From Piscirickettsiaceae bacterium NZ-RLO1 (GTDB lineage Bacteria; Pseudomonadota; Gammaproteobacteria; Piscirickettsiales; Piscirickettsiaceae), in assembly GCA_001644975.1 (NCBI GenBank), contig LVCQ01000008.1, positions 1-43,675 of the forward strand: 43,675 bases of DNA, written 5' to 3'. The notes below the pieces were generated by a model that was given only the letters and a program-made list of their open reading frames with translations, did not search any database and had not been told where the DNA came from. Positions 25,438 through 34,995 of this stretch are shown here, piece after piece; position 1 is the first letter of the stretch; every line of letters begins with the position of its first letter. Made by a program: the position numbers and the translations under genes.

Positions 25438-28437
25438 TTATTTTAATAATTTTTCTAAAATCTGCTCACAAGCCGCTGTCACCGTTAAATCACTATTTTC
25501 ACTCACCAGAGTTTCAACTTCTTTCACTGCACTACCCCGTGGGTAAGCTTTAGCCAGGCGTTTACGCGCCTCTTCTGGCCCTAATACTTTATACAGTGAT
25601 TCACGTAAATAGACATCTTCTGCTGTTGTATTAAACGCCCACAGCTCAACTGGACTTACCGTGCTGGTTAATAACTGTGTATTTAAACCTTGTTTTGTCA
25701 CAAATTGCGCGATAAAGGTCGCCCCTGAACTTTTAGGGCCATGCACACGATTAGCTAAGGCATAACGCTCAGTTTTATTTAAGCCAAACGTTTTACACGT
25801 CTCGTCAATGCTTTGGCTTGAACCTGAATCTAAAATAAAAATACCTGTGGCAAAGTCAACCATAATTTTATCAAAATCACTGAGTGCCTGAGAAGCCAAA
25901 GAAATTTGGATTTTCCACTTACGCCCCTCACGCATATCTTGAATCACTTGCTGACGTACTGATAAGCTATTTGCCGTACGATGAAACTCATCGTAGACAA
26001 TTCGCTTCGGCTCTTCAAGAATCTCACGAATACGTTGTTCATGATAAGCTTGATACTCTTTTGGGAAAATAATCAGATCATCCTGACGTAAAAAAAAGTT
26101 TTGAGCAATCGCATGACGCGAGAGCATATACATCACCGCCGTTTGCTTATCAGCCGCAGGGCTACCAGTACGTGCAACATCCTCTAAATCCAAGGCAATA
26201 ACCCGAGCACTTTCCAGAGAAAGCTGTGTTACACTGGATAAAGTTGGATAATTTCTAATAATCACTGAAATACTTCGACAATAAGCCGATACATAGTCTT
26301 CATTACTATTGGGCAGGTATACTTTCGCATAAATATCTTTAATACCATGATTATGGACAATCGAAATGGTGTCAGCTAACGTTGGCATAGCATAGCGCTG
26401 CGCTCGTAAAGCCAACTCACTTTGACCTAATTGATGAAATTTATCTACAATACTCCACCAACTTGTCTTTTCATTAAATTTAATCTCATATTTTTCTATA
26501 TTTTTATGAATAACTTCATCAAAGTCTGGTATATAAAGCTTTGGCTGGACCTGATCACTAAACTGCTGATATAACTCATCAATCAATAAACTCAACATAC
26601 CCGACATACCTTCAGGCAGAGCATCATCGGCACGCTCAACATAGAGTAAACTTAAAAAATTAATCAAAAATGACCGATGTAATTTGGTCGGTTGACGCGC
26701 ACCCAATTGCGTATCAAATGGATTAATAGCATGCTCTTTTTCAAGTTTTAGGCGGTGATAAATCACTTTATTTTTTTGCTCAGCCGGTAAGCTTTCTTTC
26801 AACAAAGAAATAAAACCTCGGCTCGATGGTCCAATATCAATAATCGATATGCGCGGTAATTGCGCTAAGCCTGGTGATAAGCACAAGCCTAAATTAATGC
26901 AGTTTAATAGTACTGATTTTCCAGAGCCTGAACGTGCATAAATAATATCAATCCAGCTAATTTGATGATTCGAGCCTGGTTGATAAGGCCACAACTTGCC
27001 ATCAGGTGTTCTAAATAATAACGCGCCTTTTTTCCAAGGTGATGCCGGTCGAGTAATCGGCAACATTTTCACCACATCGGATAATGGCGCAGCAGATGTT
27101 GTCGCATCACTGGTATTACGCATGGCCAATGCCGAAGACATCACTTCGCTATACGGATCACCATAAAATTCTTTAACCTCACAACCACCCCAGGCCTGCA
27201 CCAGTTGTGTTAGCTTCACCGCTCGTTTTTTTAATAACGTAGTTTCACCGACTGGCGCCCAGGTTAATAGCATGACTTTAAGCTTAACGATAGGATCATC
27301 ACCACGCTCATGTAAATGCCTTAAATAACGATGTGTCTCAACAATTAATTTATTATGAAAAGAACTAAATGTTAAATACTGTGCCAACCAATTTTTTGCT
27401 TGTGTTATTTTCAAACCATTATCAGAAATATAAAATGATAAGCGCCAAGGCAAATTAGCAAATACTGCACGACGAAATAAATCATAAAACGGCCGGATAT
27501 CTTTTGGAAATAAATCAATATAAAGCGGCGCGTAAATCATATCACCAACACGTGCAACTTTAATATCAACATTCTCACCTTCTCGTGGGTTGACTTGATT
27601 GGATAATGGTGGCCACATTAATTCAGACAAATCATAATGTTTAATGTTTTTTTTCTGATGATCTGCTTTAACCTGCCCCTCAAACTGGTCAAGAGATAAA
27701 GGTAATGGGTCACCAGGCAAAGAAGGCTGCCAATCATACGAAGTAATTTTTGGATCAATCGATCGACGTACCTCCTGAACAGCAGTGTGTACATCTAATA
27801 AATGCGCATACATCCCCATTTGCTGCAGATCTTCCATTAAATTTCCAACCAATGAATCATGTAAATTACGTAATTCATCTAAACCAAGAAATAAATTAGC
27901 TGATTTTTTAGAAATCGGCAATGGACTCTCTTTTACTTTTTTCGCGTTGTCTTTCAGTAATTTTTTTACATATTTATCAGACAAAGCAGACGGCTCAGTC
28001 CATAGAACAAGATAGCAAGACTCTTCAGCACATACTTCACTTAAAACATTTTTCTTAGATACAAATAAATCCTCGATATCTAAGCATAAACGTTTAGCTG
28101 ACTCTTCAGCATTTTTCAATGAGCGGTTAATATGCTCATGAATCTCCTCAGGGTTAAAGTCATAATAAAATTGAATAAAATGACCAGGCGAAGAAAACAC
28201 AGACTGTAATGACGATGCAAAACGCTTACAAATATCATCAAATTCAGCATTGCCGACAAAGCGTTGTAAACCATCAATTTTAATAATAGAAATTAATGAT
28301 GAATTTTTAGTGACCAAAGCATAGCGACTATCAGCAGTCTCCAATTCACAATAAGAATCCTGTGATTGTTTTAATAAAATCCCTAACCAAGCAAAAAAAC
28401 TTTCAACATTATCAAATAATCGATCAACTAAAGCCAT
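25438..28437 (-). CDS. dotO: Dot/Icm ATPase DotO (IcmB)
   Basis: The VirB4/TraU-type ATPase of the type IVB system, 999 residues against 1009 in Legionella. The opening LVDRLFDNVESFFAWLGILLKQS...SYCELETADS is the IcmB N-terminus. Walker A, YARSGSGKSVLLN, lies at about residues 497-509, SIIDIGPSSRGF soon after, and Walker B, RIVYDEFHR, at about 808-816, with the family's RQQVIQDMREGRKWKIQISLASQ following. It assembles as hexamers on the inner face of the membrane with DotB. It starts about 35 bases after the icmW stop and is the last gene of the coupling-complex run. Intact by length and motifs. Confidence 0.97.
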   Translation of the reverse strand: MALVDRLFDNVESFFAWLGILLKQSQDSYCELETADSRYALVTKNSSLISIIKIDGLQRFVGNAEFDDICKRFASSLQSVFSSPGHFIQFYYDFNPEEIHEHINRSLKNAEESAKRLCLDIEDLFVSKKNVLSEVCAEESCYLVLWTEPSALSDKYVKKLLKDNAKKVKESPLPISKKSANLFLGLDELRNLHDSLVGNLMEDLQQMGMYAHLLDVHTAVQEVRRSIDPKITSYDWQPSLPGDPLPLSLDQFEGQVKADHQKKNIKHYDLSELMWPPLSNQVNPREGENVDIKVARVGDMIYAPLYIDLFPKDIRPFYDLFRRAVFANLPWRLSFYISDNGLKITQAKNWLAQYLTFSSFHNKLIVETHRYLRHLHERGDDPIVKLKVMLLTWAPVGETTLLKKRAVKLTQLVQAWGGCEVKEFYGDPYSEVMSSALAMRNTSDATTSAAPLSDVVKMLPITRPASPWKKGALLFRTPDGKLWPYQPGSNHQISWIDIIYARSGSGKSVLLNCINLGLCLSPGLAQLPRISIIDIGPSSRGFISLLKESLPAEQKNKVIYHRLKLEKEHAINPFDTQLGARQPTKLHRSFLINFLSLLYVERADDALPEGMSGMLSLLIDELYQQFSDQVQPKLYIPDFDEVIHKNIEKYEIKFNEKTSWWSIVDKFHQLGQSELALRAQRYAMPTLADTISIVHNHGIKDIYAKVYLPNSNEDYVSAYCRSISVIIRNYPTLSSVTQLSLESARVIALDLEDVARTGSPAADKQTAVMYMLSRHAIAQNFFLRQDDLIIFPKEYQAYHEQRIREILEEPKRIVYDEFHRTANSLSVRQQVIQDMREGRKWKIQISLASQALSDFDKIMVDFATGIFILDSGSSQSIDETCKTFGLNKTERYALANRVHGPKSSGATFIAQFVTKQGLNTQLLTSTVSPVELWAFNTTAEDVYLRESLYKVLGPEEARKRLAKAYPRGSAVKEVETLVSENSDLTVTAACEQILEKLLK

Positions 28438-28473
28438 GAATACTACTACCTAAGATAATACTAATTAATATAA

Positions 28474-28899
28474 TTAGCTTACACATGAAATTAATTTATT
28501 TAGACGCTCAGATGAAAAAACTCGAGATAAGATCTGAAATCGCTCAAAAATCATATTGCGTTGATAAAACTTAGCACACTCTTCATCAGAATCATTTTTT
28601 TTATTCACCATTGATATCAGCTCTGACATATATTGGCCATCCAGCTTATTAACCTGATGAATAGTATAAAACATATAAGCTGCAGGAAGCCTGTTTAAAA
28701 AAACAATCAACTTCATCTGATCAATTTTTTTAAGCCCATCATCATTGATGCTATCAATAAAACCTTCTATTTTTTCTTCATCATCTTCAGACAAATTAAA
28801 GCTCATTTTCTCAATAAATTCAAAGTTAACCAGTGCATTATTGATGTTAGCATTACCATACGACTTCCAATATTCTGTAACTATTTCATGCAAGCTCAT
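28474..28899 (-). CDS. icmW: Type IVB secretion chaperone IcmW
   Basis: A 141-residue acidic cytosolic protein (Legionella 151). The C-terminal run FYQRNMIFERFQILSRVFSSERLNK... matches the Legionella ending FLKRNIVFERLRLLSRVFCQYRLK closely, and the N-terminus has the YW-x-S/E helix (EYWKSYG). IcmW joins IcmS and LvgA on the DotL tail to recruit effectors. It begins three bases after dotN ends, so here icmW belongs to the coupling-complex operon rather than next to icmX, as in Legionella. No LvgA homolog was seen. Confidence 0.85.
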   Translation of the reverse strand: MSLHEIVTEYWKSYGNANINNALVNFEFIEKMSFNLSEDDEEKIEGFIDSINDDGLKKIDQMKLIVFLNRLPAAYMFYTIHQVNKLDGQYMSELISMVNKKNDSDEECAKFYQRNMIFERFQILSRVFSSERLNKLISCVS

Positions 28900-28902
28900 A
28901 AT

Positions 28903-29556
28903 TCATCCCTCCTCGTTTTCGCTCTCATTATCACTCTTATTCTGGCCACTATTCTCAGTTTTACTCTCAGCTTGACTCTCACTGCTATTATTCGTAGTAG
29001 TAATAATATTATTTTTAATAAAATCATAAGAGAATAAAATTCTAATTCCTGAAATAATCTGGTGATTGGAGTAGCTAGATGATGAAATCATCCGATAAAA
29101 GCCTGGATTAATAACCTCACTACTGCAAAGGTGTGTTAAAACATCTGATTTTTCATTAAAATAAGAATACAACGTTTTTATCGAAAACAAGTCATCATTA
29201 TTCTCCAAACTCTTTTTAACAAGCTCAGTCAACAAACGGTTAATTTCAGCTTGGCTTAATTCTGGCCAATACACTAGTTTGTCTGTACCTTGATAGCTTA
29301 ACGGATAAAAGTCCAGTAATTGTGTCCTGGCACATAATAAACATGACAAAGCCAAATTACTTTTTACATTATTAGCATAATCATGATCAATATTAACAAT
29401 ACTATGATTATGTTTAATTTCTACATTGCAAAATTGGCATAATTTATTATTTTTTATATAAAAATCATCAAGAACCCGATTAAATCTACTATTTGATTTT
29501 CTATAATCAAATAAATAATAATTTCCAGGCTTTGCAAATAACCGTAGTTTAAGCAT
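28903..29556 (-). CDS. dotN: Coupling-complex zinc protein DotN (IcmJ)
   Basis: A 217-residue protein (Legionella 208) that binds DotL. The zinc-binding HNH-like core is intact: CQFC at about residues 40-43, VNIDHDYANNVKSNL, then CLLC at about 73-76. The block KLVYWPELSQAEINRLL is the family's LIYLPELTQAELN segment. The C-terminal 30 residues (SSESQAESKTENSGQNKS...) are a disordered acidic extension not seen in Legionella. Its ATG overlaps the end of dotM by eight bases. Confidence 0.93.
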   Translation of the reverse strand: MLKLRLFAKPGNYYLFDYRKSNSRFNRVLDDFYIKNNKLCQFCNVEIKHNHSIVNIDHDYANNVKSNLALSCLLCARTQLLDFYPLSYQGTDKLVYWPELSQAEINRLLTELVKKSLENNDDLFSIKTLYSYFNEKSDVLTHLCSSEVINPGFYRMISSSSYSNHQIISGIRILFSYDFIKNNIITTTNNSSESQAESKTENSGQNKSDNESENEEG

Positions 29557-30625
29557 TAGAAATTTTTACCGTATCAAATATTTTATCTAAGTTTAATACT
29601 GCACTTTCTACCATCGGTATTGAGATAGGCTGGCCTATTTTAAGTTCTGCCTGCCAATGTGCTCGCACAGCAGCAGACTCAATAAAAACAGCGCGTCGAC
29701 CGACATTATTTAAACAATACCATAAAGAACGATCGACCTTCTTCAACCATAGAAAGCCTGCAGGAGCGACAATACCACTATCTCTCGCTGCTAACAGTAA
29801 GGACGAAAATACCGTATAAATATAATAGTGCTTTCGAATAACCTCCTGTACTGAAACTTTATTGCCATATTTATGTAGCAATGCATCTGTCACGGCATAA
29901 TTTATATTTTTTACGCCACTTTTTGCCTGCTTAGATAAATTATCCAAAGCTTGCTCTGCTTCTTCTCTTTTATAGCAGCTAAATGCTGAAAAAATAGCAA
30001 ACAATGCTTTTTCATGTGGGCGCAACGCTTCAACACCTTGCCATAATCGCCCCAATTGCTCAATAAAAACCTGATATGCTTTACCATAATTTAAATTTGG
30101 CCGCCCATCATTCTTTATTTTTTTACTATCCAATATTTTATTAATTTTCATAAACTCCACGGGTGTGAGGGCCATACGCCAATCTCCTTGATTAATATCC
30201 ACTTTATATAAGTTTTCACTGACAACAGGGCTTGTTACAGGAAAATTACCATTCATTGCTTCTAATAAAGATTTCATGCTATAGCATGTTGATAAGTTTT
30301 TTTGTGGGTGATAATAATAAATAATACTAATCAAAATAATTGCTAAAACAACGCCAACCCATTTAATAACATTACCGACAACCATAGCAATCTGAAATAA
30401 ATTATCACTGGCCATAGCATCAACAGGGGTATTATAAATCCATGATAATATCTCATTATAACGCGAAGTAAATATAGAAATTATTTTAATTTCAAATATT
30501 TTAATACTTAAAATTGTATTATATACAGCACCATGAAAATAGAATGTAAGTGCACAAATAGCGACAAGAATAAAGACTGTATAATACACAATATTTGGCG
30601 AAGCTGGATTACTATTTTGAGACAT
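29549..30625 (-). CDS. dotM: Coupling-complex membrane protein DotM (IcmP)
   Basis: A 358-residue protein (Legionella about 376) with two membrane helices (about residues 13-35 and 83-105) and a cytosolic domain that contributes an effector-recognition surface in the type IV coupling complex. Family marks: LTPVEFMKINKIL, FIEQLGRLWQGVEALRPHEKALFAIFSAF, and the closing GFLWLKKVDRSLWYCLNNVGRRAVFIESAAVRAHW. It overlaps dotN by eight bases and starts three bases after the unknown 170-residue gene. Confidence 0.95.
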   Translation of the reverse strand: MSQNSNPASPNIVYYTVFILVAICALTFYFHGAVYNTILSIKIFEIKIISIFTSRYNEILSWIYNTPVDAMASDNLFQIAMVVGNVIKWVGVVLAIILISIIYYYHPQKNLSTCYSMKSLLEAMNGNFPVTSPVVSENLYKVDINQGDWRMALTPVEFMKINKILDSKKIKNDGRPNLNYGKAYQVFIEQLGRLWQGVEALRPHEKALFAIFSAFSCYKREEAEQALDNLSKQAKSGVKNINYAVTDALLHKYGNKVSVQEVIRKHYYIYTVFSSLLLAARDSGIVAPAGFLWLKKVDRSLWYCLNNVGRRAVFIESAAVRAHWQAELKIGQPISIPMVESAVLNLDKIFDTVKISNA

Positions 30626-30627
30626 AA

Positions 30628-31140
30628 TTATATTTCCAATACGCTACGACTATTAATATCACTATCGTCACCAGAAATAAGTTTAATTATCTCTGCACTA
30701 ATCACTGATTTTTTATAATTATTAGTAAAAGGTAATTTTTTCAAGTAACGGATATGAAATGAATCAATTTTACAGTTTGAATTAAAATAATCATGCAGCA
30801 TTGCTAATGCATTGCGAGGGTTTAACAAATAAAATAAAACCAATATAGGGAAATCTTTATTTTCACCACTAATTTCACTACTTCCATCGCCATCACCATC
30901 GCCATCGCCATTGATATCGATATCTCTTTTCAAATGATCAATATAACCAAATTCTGTTATAATATATTGGTAAATGCCATATAGAGTTTTCACTAGATTT
31001 AATTTATTTTTATATAGTTTTTCAATTTTTTTATTTAATTGATTCCCATCTGGCAGTAATTCAGGATCATTGATTGCCTTTGATATCTCGATGGTTTTAT
31101 TATAAAAATAATAAAAGTCAACCTCTTTTTTGTCTAACAT
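30628..31140 (-). CDS. Unknown protein inside the coupling-complex block, 170 aa
   Basis: Not recognised. Soluble, with helical flanks (ISKAINDPELLPDGNQLNKKIEKLY and NPRNALAMLHDYFNSN) around an acidic linker DINGDGDGDGDGSSE at about residues 75-90. That linker is encoded by a hexamer repeat. It begins 17 bases after dotL and ends two bases before dotM, so it must be made with the coupling proteins. In Legionella the complex also holds LvgA, DotY and DotZ, which are not conserved outside that genus; this could be a lineage-specific counterpart. That is inference from position. The Asp/Gly run resembles a calcium-binding loop but may be only a slippage product. Confidence 0.6.
   Translation of the reverse strand: MLDKKEVDFYYFYNKTIEISKAINDPELLPDGNQLNKKIEKLYKNKLNLVKTLYGIYQYIITEFGYIDHLKRDIDINGDGDGDGDGSSEISGENKDFPILVLFYLLNPRNALAMLHDYFNSNCKIDSFHIRYLKKLPFTNNYKKSVISAEIIKLISGDDSDINSRSVLEI
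30884..30913. repeat. In-frame hexamer repeat encoding Gly-Asp pairs
   Basis: Five six-base units on the plus strand (CCATCG, CCATCA, CCATCG, CCATCG, CCATTG), followed by two ATATCG-like units. On the coding strand they give repeated GD codons. Length is a multiple of three, so copy-number change keeps the frame. Confidence 0.85.
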
Positions 31141-31157
31141 AGAATTATAACCTGCCT

Positions 31158-33614
31158 TTAATCTGACTCATTAACTGCCAGATCAACCAACAGCTGTTCG
31201 ATATCAATATCACCATCATCAGCATAACCCTTATACGTTGTTACTGCAGAAAGATCACTGACAATATCCTTGACAATAGCGCGCGCCTCTTTCAAACCGA
31301 TATCGCTTAAAATTAATATCTTTTCAACAGCAATGTTAATTTGCTTCTTATCTACTAATGTCGATTCTAAACTAGAGACCTCAAAATCAAAGTAATCACT
31401 TTCTAATCTATCTTCTAAAGAAATATCCATAAAGATATCATAACGCTTATTAGCTCTAGATGAGCCCAGTGCTTCTTTAACATCAATATCAGTATCAGCC
31501 CCTATATCAGAACCAACAGTAATTTCTTCACCATACTCTTCATCGTACTCTTCATCTTCATCCTCATCTTCAACAGCTTGATGTTGAGCATTACAAACCT
31601 CAATTAAGTGCTCTGCAATCAAACCAACTTGACTCGAATTAAAATAATCTTTATTTTTATCCTCATCATCTGCCTTAATTTCTATTATTTTTTTATTGAT
31701 TTCACTAAAAATTAATTCGCTTTCTTCACTATGATTATAGTTATTATACTTTTCGGAAATATTATCGATATATTTAAATGCATCTGCTTCTTTAATTAAT
31801 TTTATTTCACTTGGTGAAGGTGGCTCAATTTTAACAAACTGGTTTAGTTTAATATATTTAACTTTCGGTGGATTTGCATAAAACGCTTTCATTCTAACAA
31901 TATTTGACTTAAAAAACACATGGCCTTCACCTTCACGCTGATCTTTTAAATCTAATAAATCAACACGATTACGTTTATCAAACGTCGCCTCCATCGAGTC
32001 TTTATAGCTCATTGTTGCTGAGCTTTTATCCATATTAAAACTTTTTGCTGTTGAAACGTACGCTTCTCCTGCGGTTTTTTGAAAGAACTCCCAAGTTTCT
32101 TGTGGGTCTTCTAGCTTCATGCATATTTTAATATTAGTATTCGCACAAATTGATGCAGCTTCTTCTTTCGACGCTTTTTGAAAAGCGGGTAAATCTTGAC
32201 CAGCAAAAACCACAGAGAACCCTAAAGAGCGTGCTTGCGCAGGCACAACAGCAAACCCTTTTACTGCATAATAGCCATACTCATCCAATACACATAAGTA
32301 AGGTGTATTAGAGTTCGTTGGCTTAGTTTCAATAACATCTTTATAATCCCCTTCAACCTTATCACCTAAACCTGCCGCAAGCATTGCCTTAAGTGAAGCA
32401 ATAATTAATTTCCCTAAATTTGATAACTCATCAGGAGATTTTTCTAATGCAGGCAATAACACAACTAAAATACGTCGATTTAAAATAACATCTCTAAAGT
32501 CAACCTCAGCAAGGTTAGTTTTAATAATATGACCATAGACATCGGCTAAAGAGCTGAATATGCGTGTTAACTGCATAATAATATAACCATGCTGCTCATA
32601 GACTTTATCAGACTGCTCACCCTTTTTATCTTTCCGATAACCAGGTAAACTAGCCAAATAATTATCCAAAGGGTCTTTTACATCAAACGGCACCGTCCCT
32701 TCAAATATAACCTCATTACCCATTTCATCAAGTACTTTATTATCATAATAAAGACCCTCTAAAGCCTCTAAAGTGAAATAGCGACGAATTGTTCCAGCAT
32801 CCAATAATAATTTATCCTGATCACGTAAATAAACTAGAAATCGCATTAATGATTCAATAAAGGAAATCGCCCGGCCTTTCCACATATCACCACCACCACT
32901 ATCCTGGCCGCCACCACCAGACTCCATCATACTTACAACAAGCTGTGATAGCATGCTTGACGAACCATCAGCAAAAGGATTCATGGTATTTGATAATATA
33001 TCCGCTTGAGGCCCAATAATATCACGCGCACCAGTCATAAAATTAATCACCAGCAAATCATCTTCGCGACCTAGGCTTCTTACCATAGAAAACACTTTAG
33101 CAAATAATGAATTATCTCCTTTACCATCGACATAAATAAATCCACTGCCTTGTACTAGAGCATTATATGAAATAGACAGCAGTGTCTCTGTCTTACCACT
33201 ACCTGTAGATCCAAAAATTAAACAATGCGTACGCATATCTGAATTATTAAACCAAAGCTCATGATTTGAATTTACTTCATTGCCAAAATGATAAATTCCT
33301 TCTGATTTCCCTGGTTCACTACTACCCGGCTTTGGGTTATTCTCATCGGGCTTATTGTAAAAAACTGGCTTTTTAAATGGAATTTTAATTCTTGATCCCA
33401 TCGTAAATAAAAAAACAAATAACATTAATAAAATTATTAAATCAGATAAATATGGGAAAACAAAAACAAGTAAAATGCAACCTAAAATAATAAATGTCGA
33501 TCCTATTCGACTGTTAATTATTTCAGCTAAGCGCAAATGCATCGGGCGAATATCCCGAATTGCATTTGCTTGATGTTGCTCTTGAGACTTGGTAATACCT
33601 CTAAATAACTGCAT
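31158..33614 (-). CDS. dotL: Type IV coupling protein DotL (IcmO)
   Basis: The VirD4-type ATPase that receives effectors, 818 residues against 783 in Legionella. N-terminal membrane helices lie at about residues 37-75. Walker A, FGSTGSGKTET, is at about 133-143 and Walker B, LCVLDEYGYYAV, at about 434-445. The NPFADGSSSMLSQLV segment, the AQARSLGFSVVFAGQDLPAFQ stretch and FFQKTAGEAYVSTA are typical. The C-terminal tail, which in Legionella binds DotN, IcmS, IcmW and LvgA, carries here a very acidic run (DEDEDEEYDEEYGEE, about residues 690-704). It starts three bases after icmT ends. Confidence 0.97.
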   Translation of the reverse strand: MQLFRGITKSQEQHQANAIRDIRPMHLRLAEIINSRIGSTFIILGCILLVFVFPYLSDLIILLMLFVFLFTMGSRIKIPFKKPVFYNKPDENNPKPGSSEPGKSEGIYHFGNEVNSNHELWFNNSDMRTHCLIFGSTGSGKTETLLSISYNALVQGSGFIYVDGKGDNSLFAKVFSMVRSLGREDDLLVINFMTGARDIIGPQADILSNTMNPFADGSSSMLSQLVVSMMESGGGGQDSGGGDMWKGRAISFIESLMRFLVYLRDQDKLLLDAGTIRRYFTLEALEGLYYDNKVLDEMGNEVIFEGTVPFDVKDPLDNYLASLPGYRKDKKGEQSDKVYEQHGYIIMQLTRIFSSLADVYGHIIKTNLAEVDFRDVILNRRILVVLLPALEKSPDELSNLGKLIIASLKAMLAAGLGDKVEGDYKDVIETKPTNSNTPYLCVLDEYGYYAVKGFAVVPAQARSLGFSVVFAGQDLPAFQKASKEEAASICANTNIKICMKLEDPQETWEFFQKTAGEAYVSTAKSFNMDKSSATMSYKDSMEATFDKRNRVDLLDLKDQREGEGHVFFKSNIVRMKAFYANPPKVKYIKLNQFVKIEPPSPSEIKLIKEADAFKYIDNISEKYNNYNHSEESELIFSEINKKIIEIKADDEDKNKDYFNSSQVGLIAEHLIEVCNAQHQAVEDEDEDEEYDEEYGEEITVGSDIGADTDIDVKEALGSSRANKRYDIFMDISLEDRLESDYFDFEVSSLESTLVDKKQINIAVEKILILSDIGLKEARAIVKDIVSDLSAVTTYKGYADDGDIDIEQLLVDLAVNESD

Positions 33615-33617
33615 ATT

Positions 33618-33854
33618 TTAAAACCGCTTCTTTACTCGACTTGCAATAACTTCACGAATAACAATAAAAAATGACTTAATATTTAAATCAAATTTTTTTA
33701 AAACCGATAAAAAAATCACTGATAATATCGCAATAATAAATGTAGAAAATTTCATATGAAAAAGAAATAATACAATAGGAAAGCATGCCCTCGCATCAAT
33801 AATATATAATTTAGGATGGCGAGCAGAATCACGCCAATGCACTCCGGTATTCAC
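33618..33854 (-). CDS. icmT: Dot/Icm protein IcmT
   Basis: A 78-residue membrane protein (Legionella 86). The diagnostic opening HWRDSARHPKLYIIDARACFPIVLF matches Legionella's HWRDSARTPRFFIMDARAAFPLLLF in order, followed by two membrane stretches at about residues 26-53. It starts at GTG, whose first base is shared with the dotB stop (TAGTG), so translation is coupled. In Legionella icmT sits beside icmS; here it lies between dotB and dotL. Confidence 0.93.
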   Translation of the reverse strand: MNTGVHWRDSARHPKLYIIDARACFPIVLFLFHMKFSTFIIAILSVIFLSVLKKFDLNIKSFFIVIREVIASRVKKRF

Positions 33855-34993
33855 TATACAGCCACCTTATTTTTTTCATAATCAAAATTAATATTGTATT
33901 TTTTAATATAGTTTTTGTTAATAATAGAATTATTTAAACAATCATTAATATCTGCAAGTAAAGGTCGACCATGGCTGTTTAATAATTTTTTTAAGACAAT
34001 AGAGAAATTATTAATATTTGATTGATAAAGCTTATCTTTAACCTCTTCAGTCAATATTAAATATTCACGCAAAGCGACACGCCCCTGACCATCTTCAGTA
34101 GGCACCAAGGTTTGCCAAATTAATACTTTTACGGTTTCAATCAAATCAAAAAGTTTTGAGTGTCTCTCAGCAGCAGGAAACAAATTAACCGCTCGACGAA
34201 ATGTGTCTATTACATCATTACTATGCAGTGTAGTATAAACCGGATGACCAGTTAAAGCCGCCTCAATAACAGCTTCTAATGTTTCTTTATCTCGTGCCTC
34301 TCCAACCATAATTAAGCCAGGTTTTCTTCTTAATGCATTACGAACTCCTTGATGAAAGCTCGGTAAATGCTTAGGAATTTCTGACTGACTAATCATCGAT
34401 GTTGGCATAGTGATACTATCATAGGTATATTCAATTGGCGCCTCATAGCTCACTATTTTTAAGTGGCTATTTTCATCTTTTAAAAAATCAGCTAATATTG
34501 ATGCAAGTAGTGTGCTTTTCCCTGAGCCTGTTGCCCCACTAACAATAACAATACCCTGAGGGATCTTTAAGCTATTGTACAAATCATCAGGTAAATTCAT
34601 TGATTCTATACTCGGTGGCACCGCAGAGATAGCTCGCAAAGTAATTTGAATAGCATAATAACCATTATATTCACAAGCGGTCATATTCACTCTAAACCGA
34701 TAAGAGTGATTTCTCACAGTTAACTGGTAACTGCTATCAATATCAATACCACTTTGAATTTGTGCTGAACCATTTGCACCATAAATGTGATTAACTAAAT
34801 CAATTACTTCTTGATGGGTAATACTCCTTTTAGTGACACGGTGTAATAACCCATTAATTTCAGCAATAATTTGGCTACCTGATTGAATTGTAATATCCGA
34901 TGCTTTTTTAGTATGTAAATAAACTAATGCATCATCAAAACTTTGTGGTGTAAAATAACTAACTTCAGGAGTTATTTGATAATGATGAGTCAC
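33854..34993 (-). CDS. dotB: Dot/Icm ATPase DotB
   Basis: The VirB11/PilT-type hexameric ATPase of the system, 379 residues (Legionella 377). It has the PilT-like N-terminal domain opening FDDALVYLHTKKASDITIQSG, Walker A SGATGSGKSTLL at about residues 149-160, the Asp box region ISYEAPIEY type segment (KIVSYEAPIEY), Walker B LIMVGEARDKETLEA at about 226-240, and the His box TGHPVYTTLHSND. It is the third gene of the dotD-dotC-dotB order also found in Legionella, and shares one base with icmT. Confidence 0.97.
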   Translation of the reverse strand: MTHHYQITPEVSYFTPQSFDDALVYLHTKKASDITIQSGSQIIAEINGLLHRVTKRSITHQEVIDLVNHIYGANGSAQIQSGIDIDSSYQLTVRNHSYRFRVNMTACEYNGYYAIQITLRAISAVPPSIESMNLPDDLYNSLKIPQGIVIVSGATGSGKSTLLASILADFLKDENSHLKIVSYEAPIEYTYDSITMPTSMISQSEIPKHLPSFHQGVRNALRRKPGLIMVGEARDKETLEAVIEAALTGHPVYTTLHSNDVIDTFRRAVNLFPAAERHSKLFDLIETVKVLIWQTLVPTEDGQGRVALREYLILTEEVKDKLYQSNINNFSIVLKKLLNSHGRPLLADINDCLNNSIINKNYIKKYNINFDYEKNKVAV

Positions 34994-34995
34994 TT

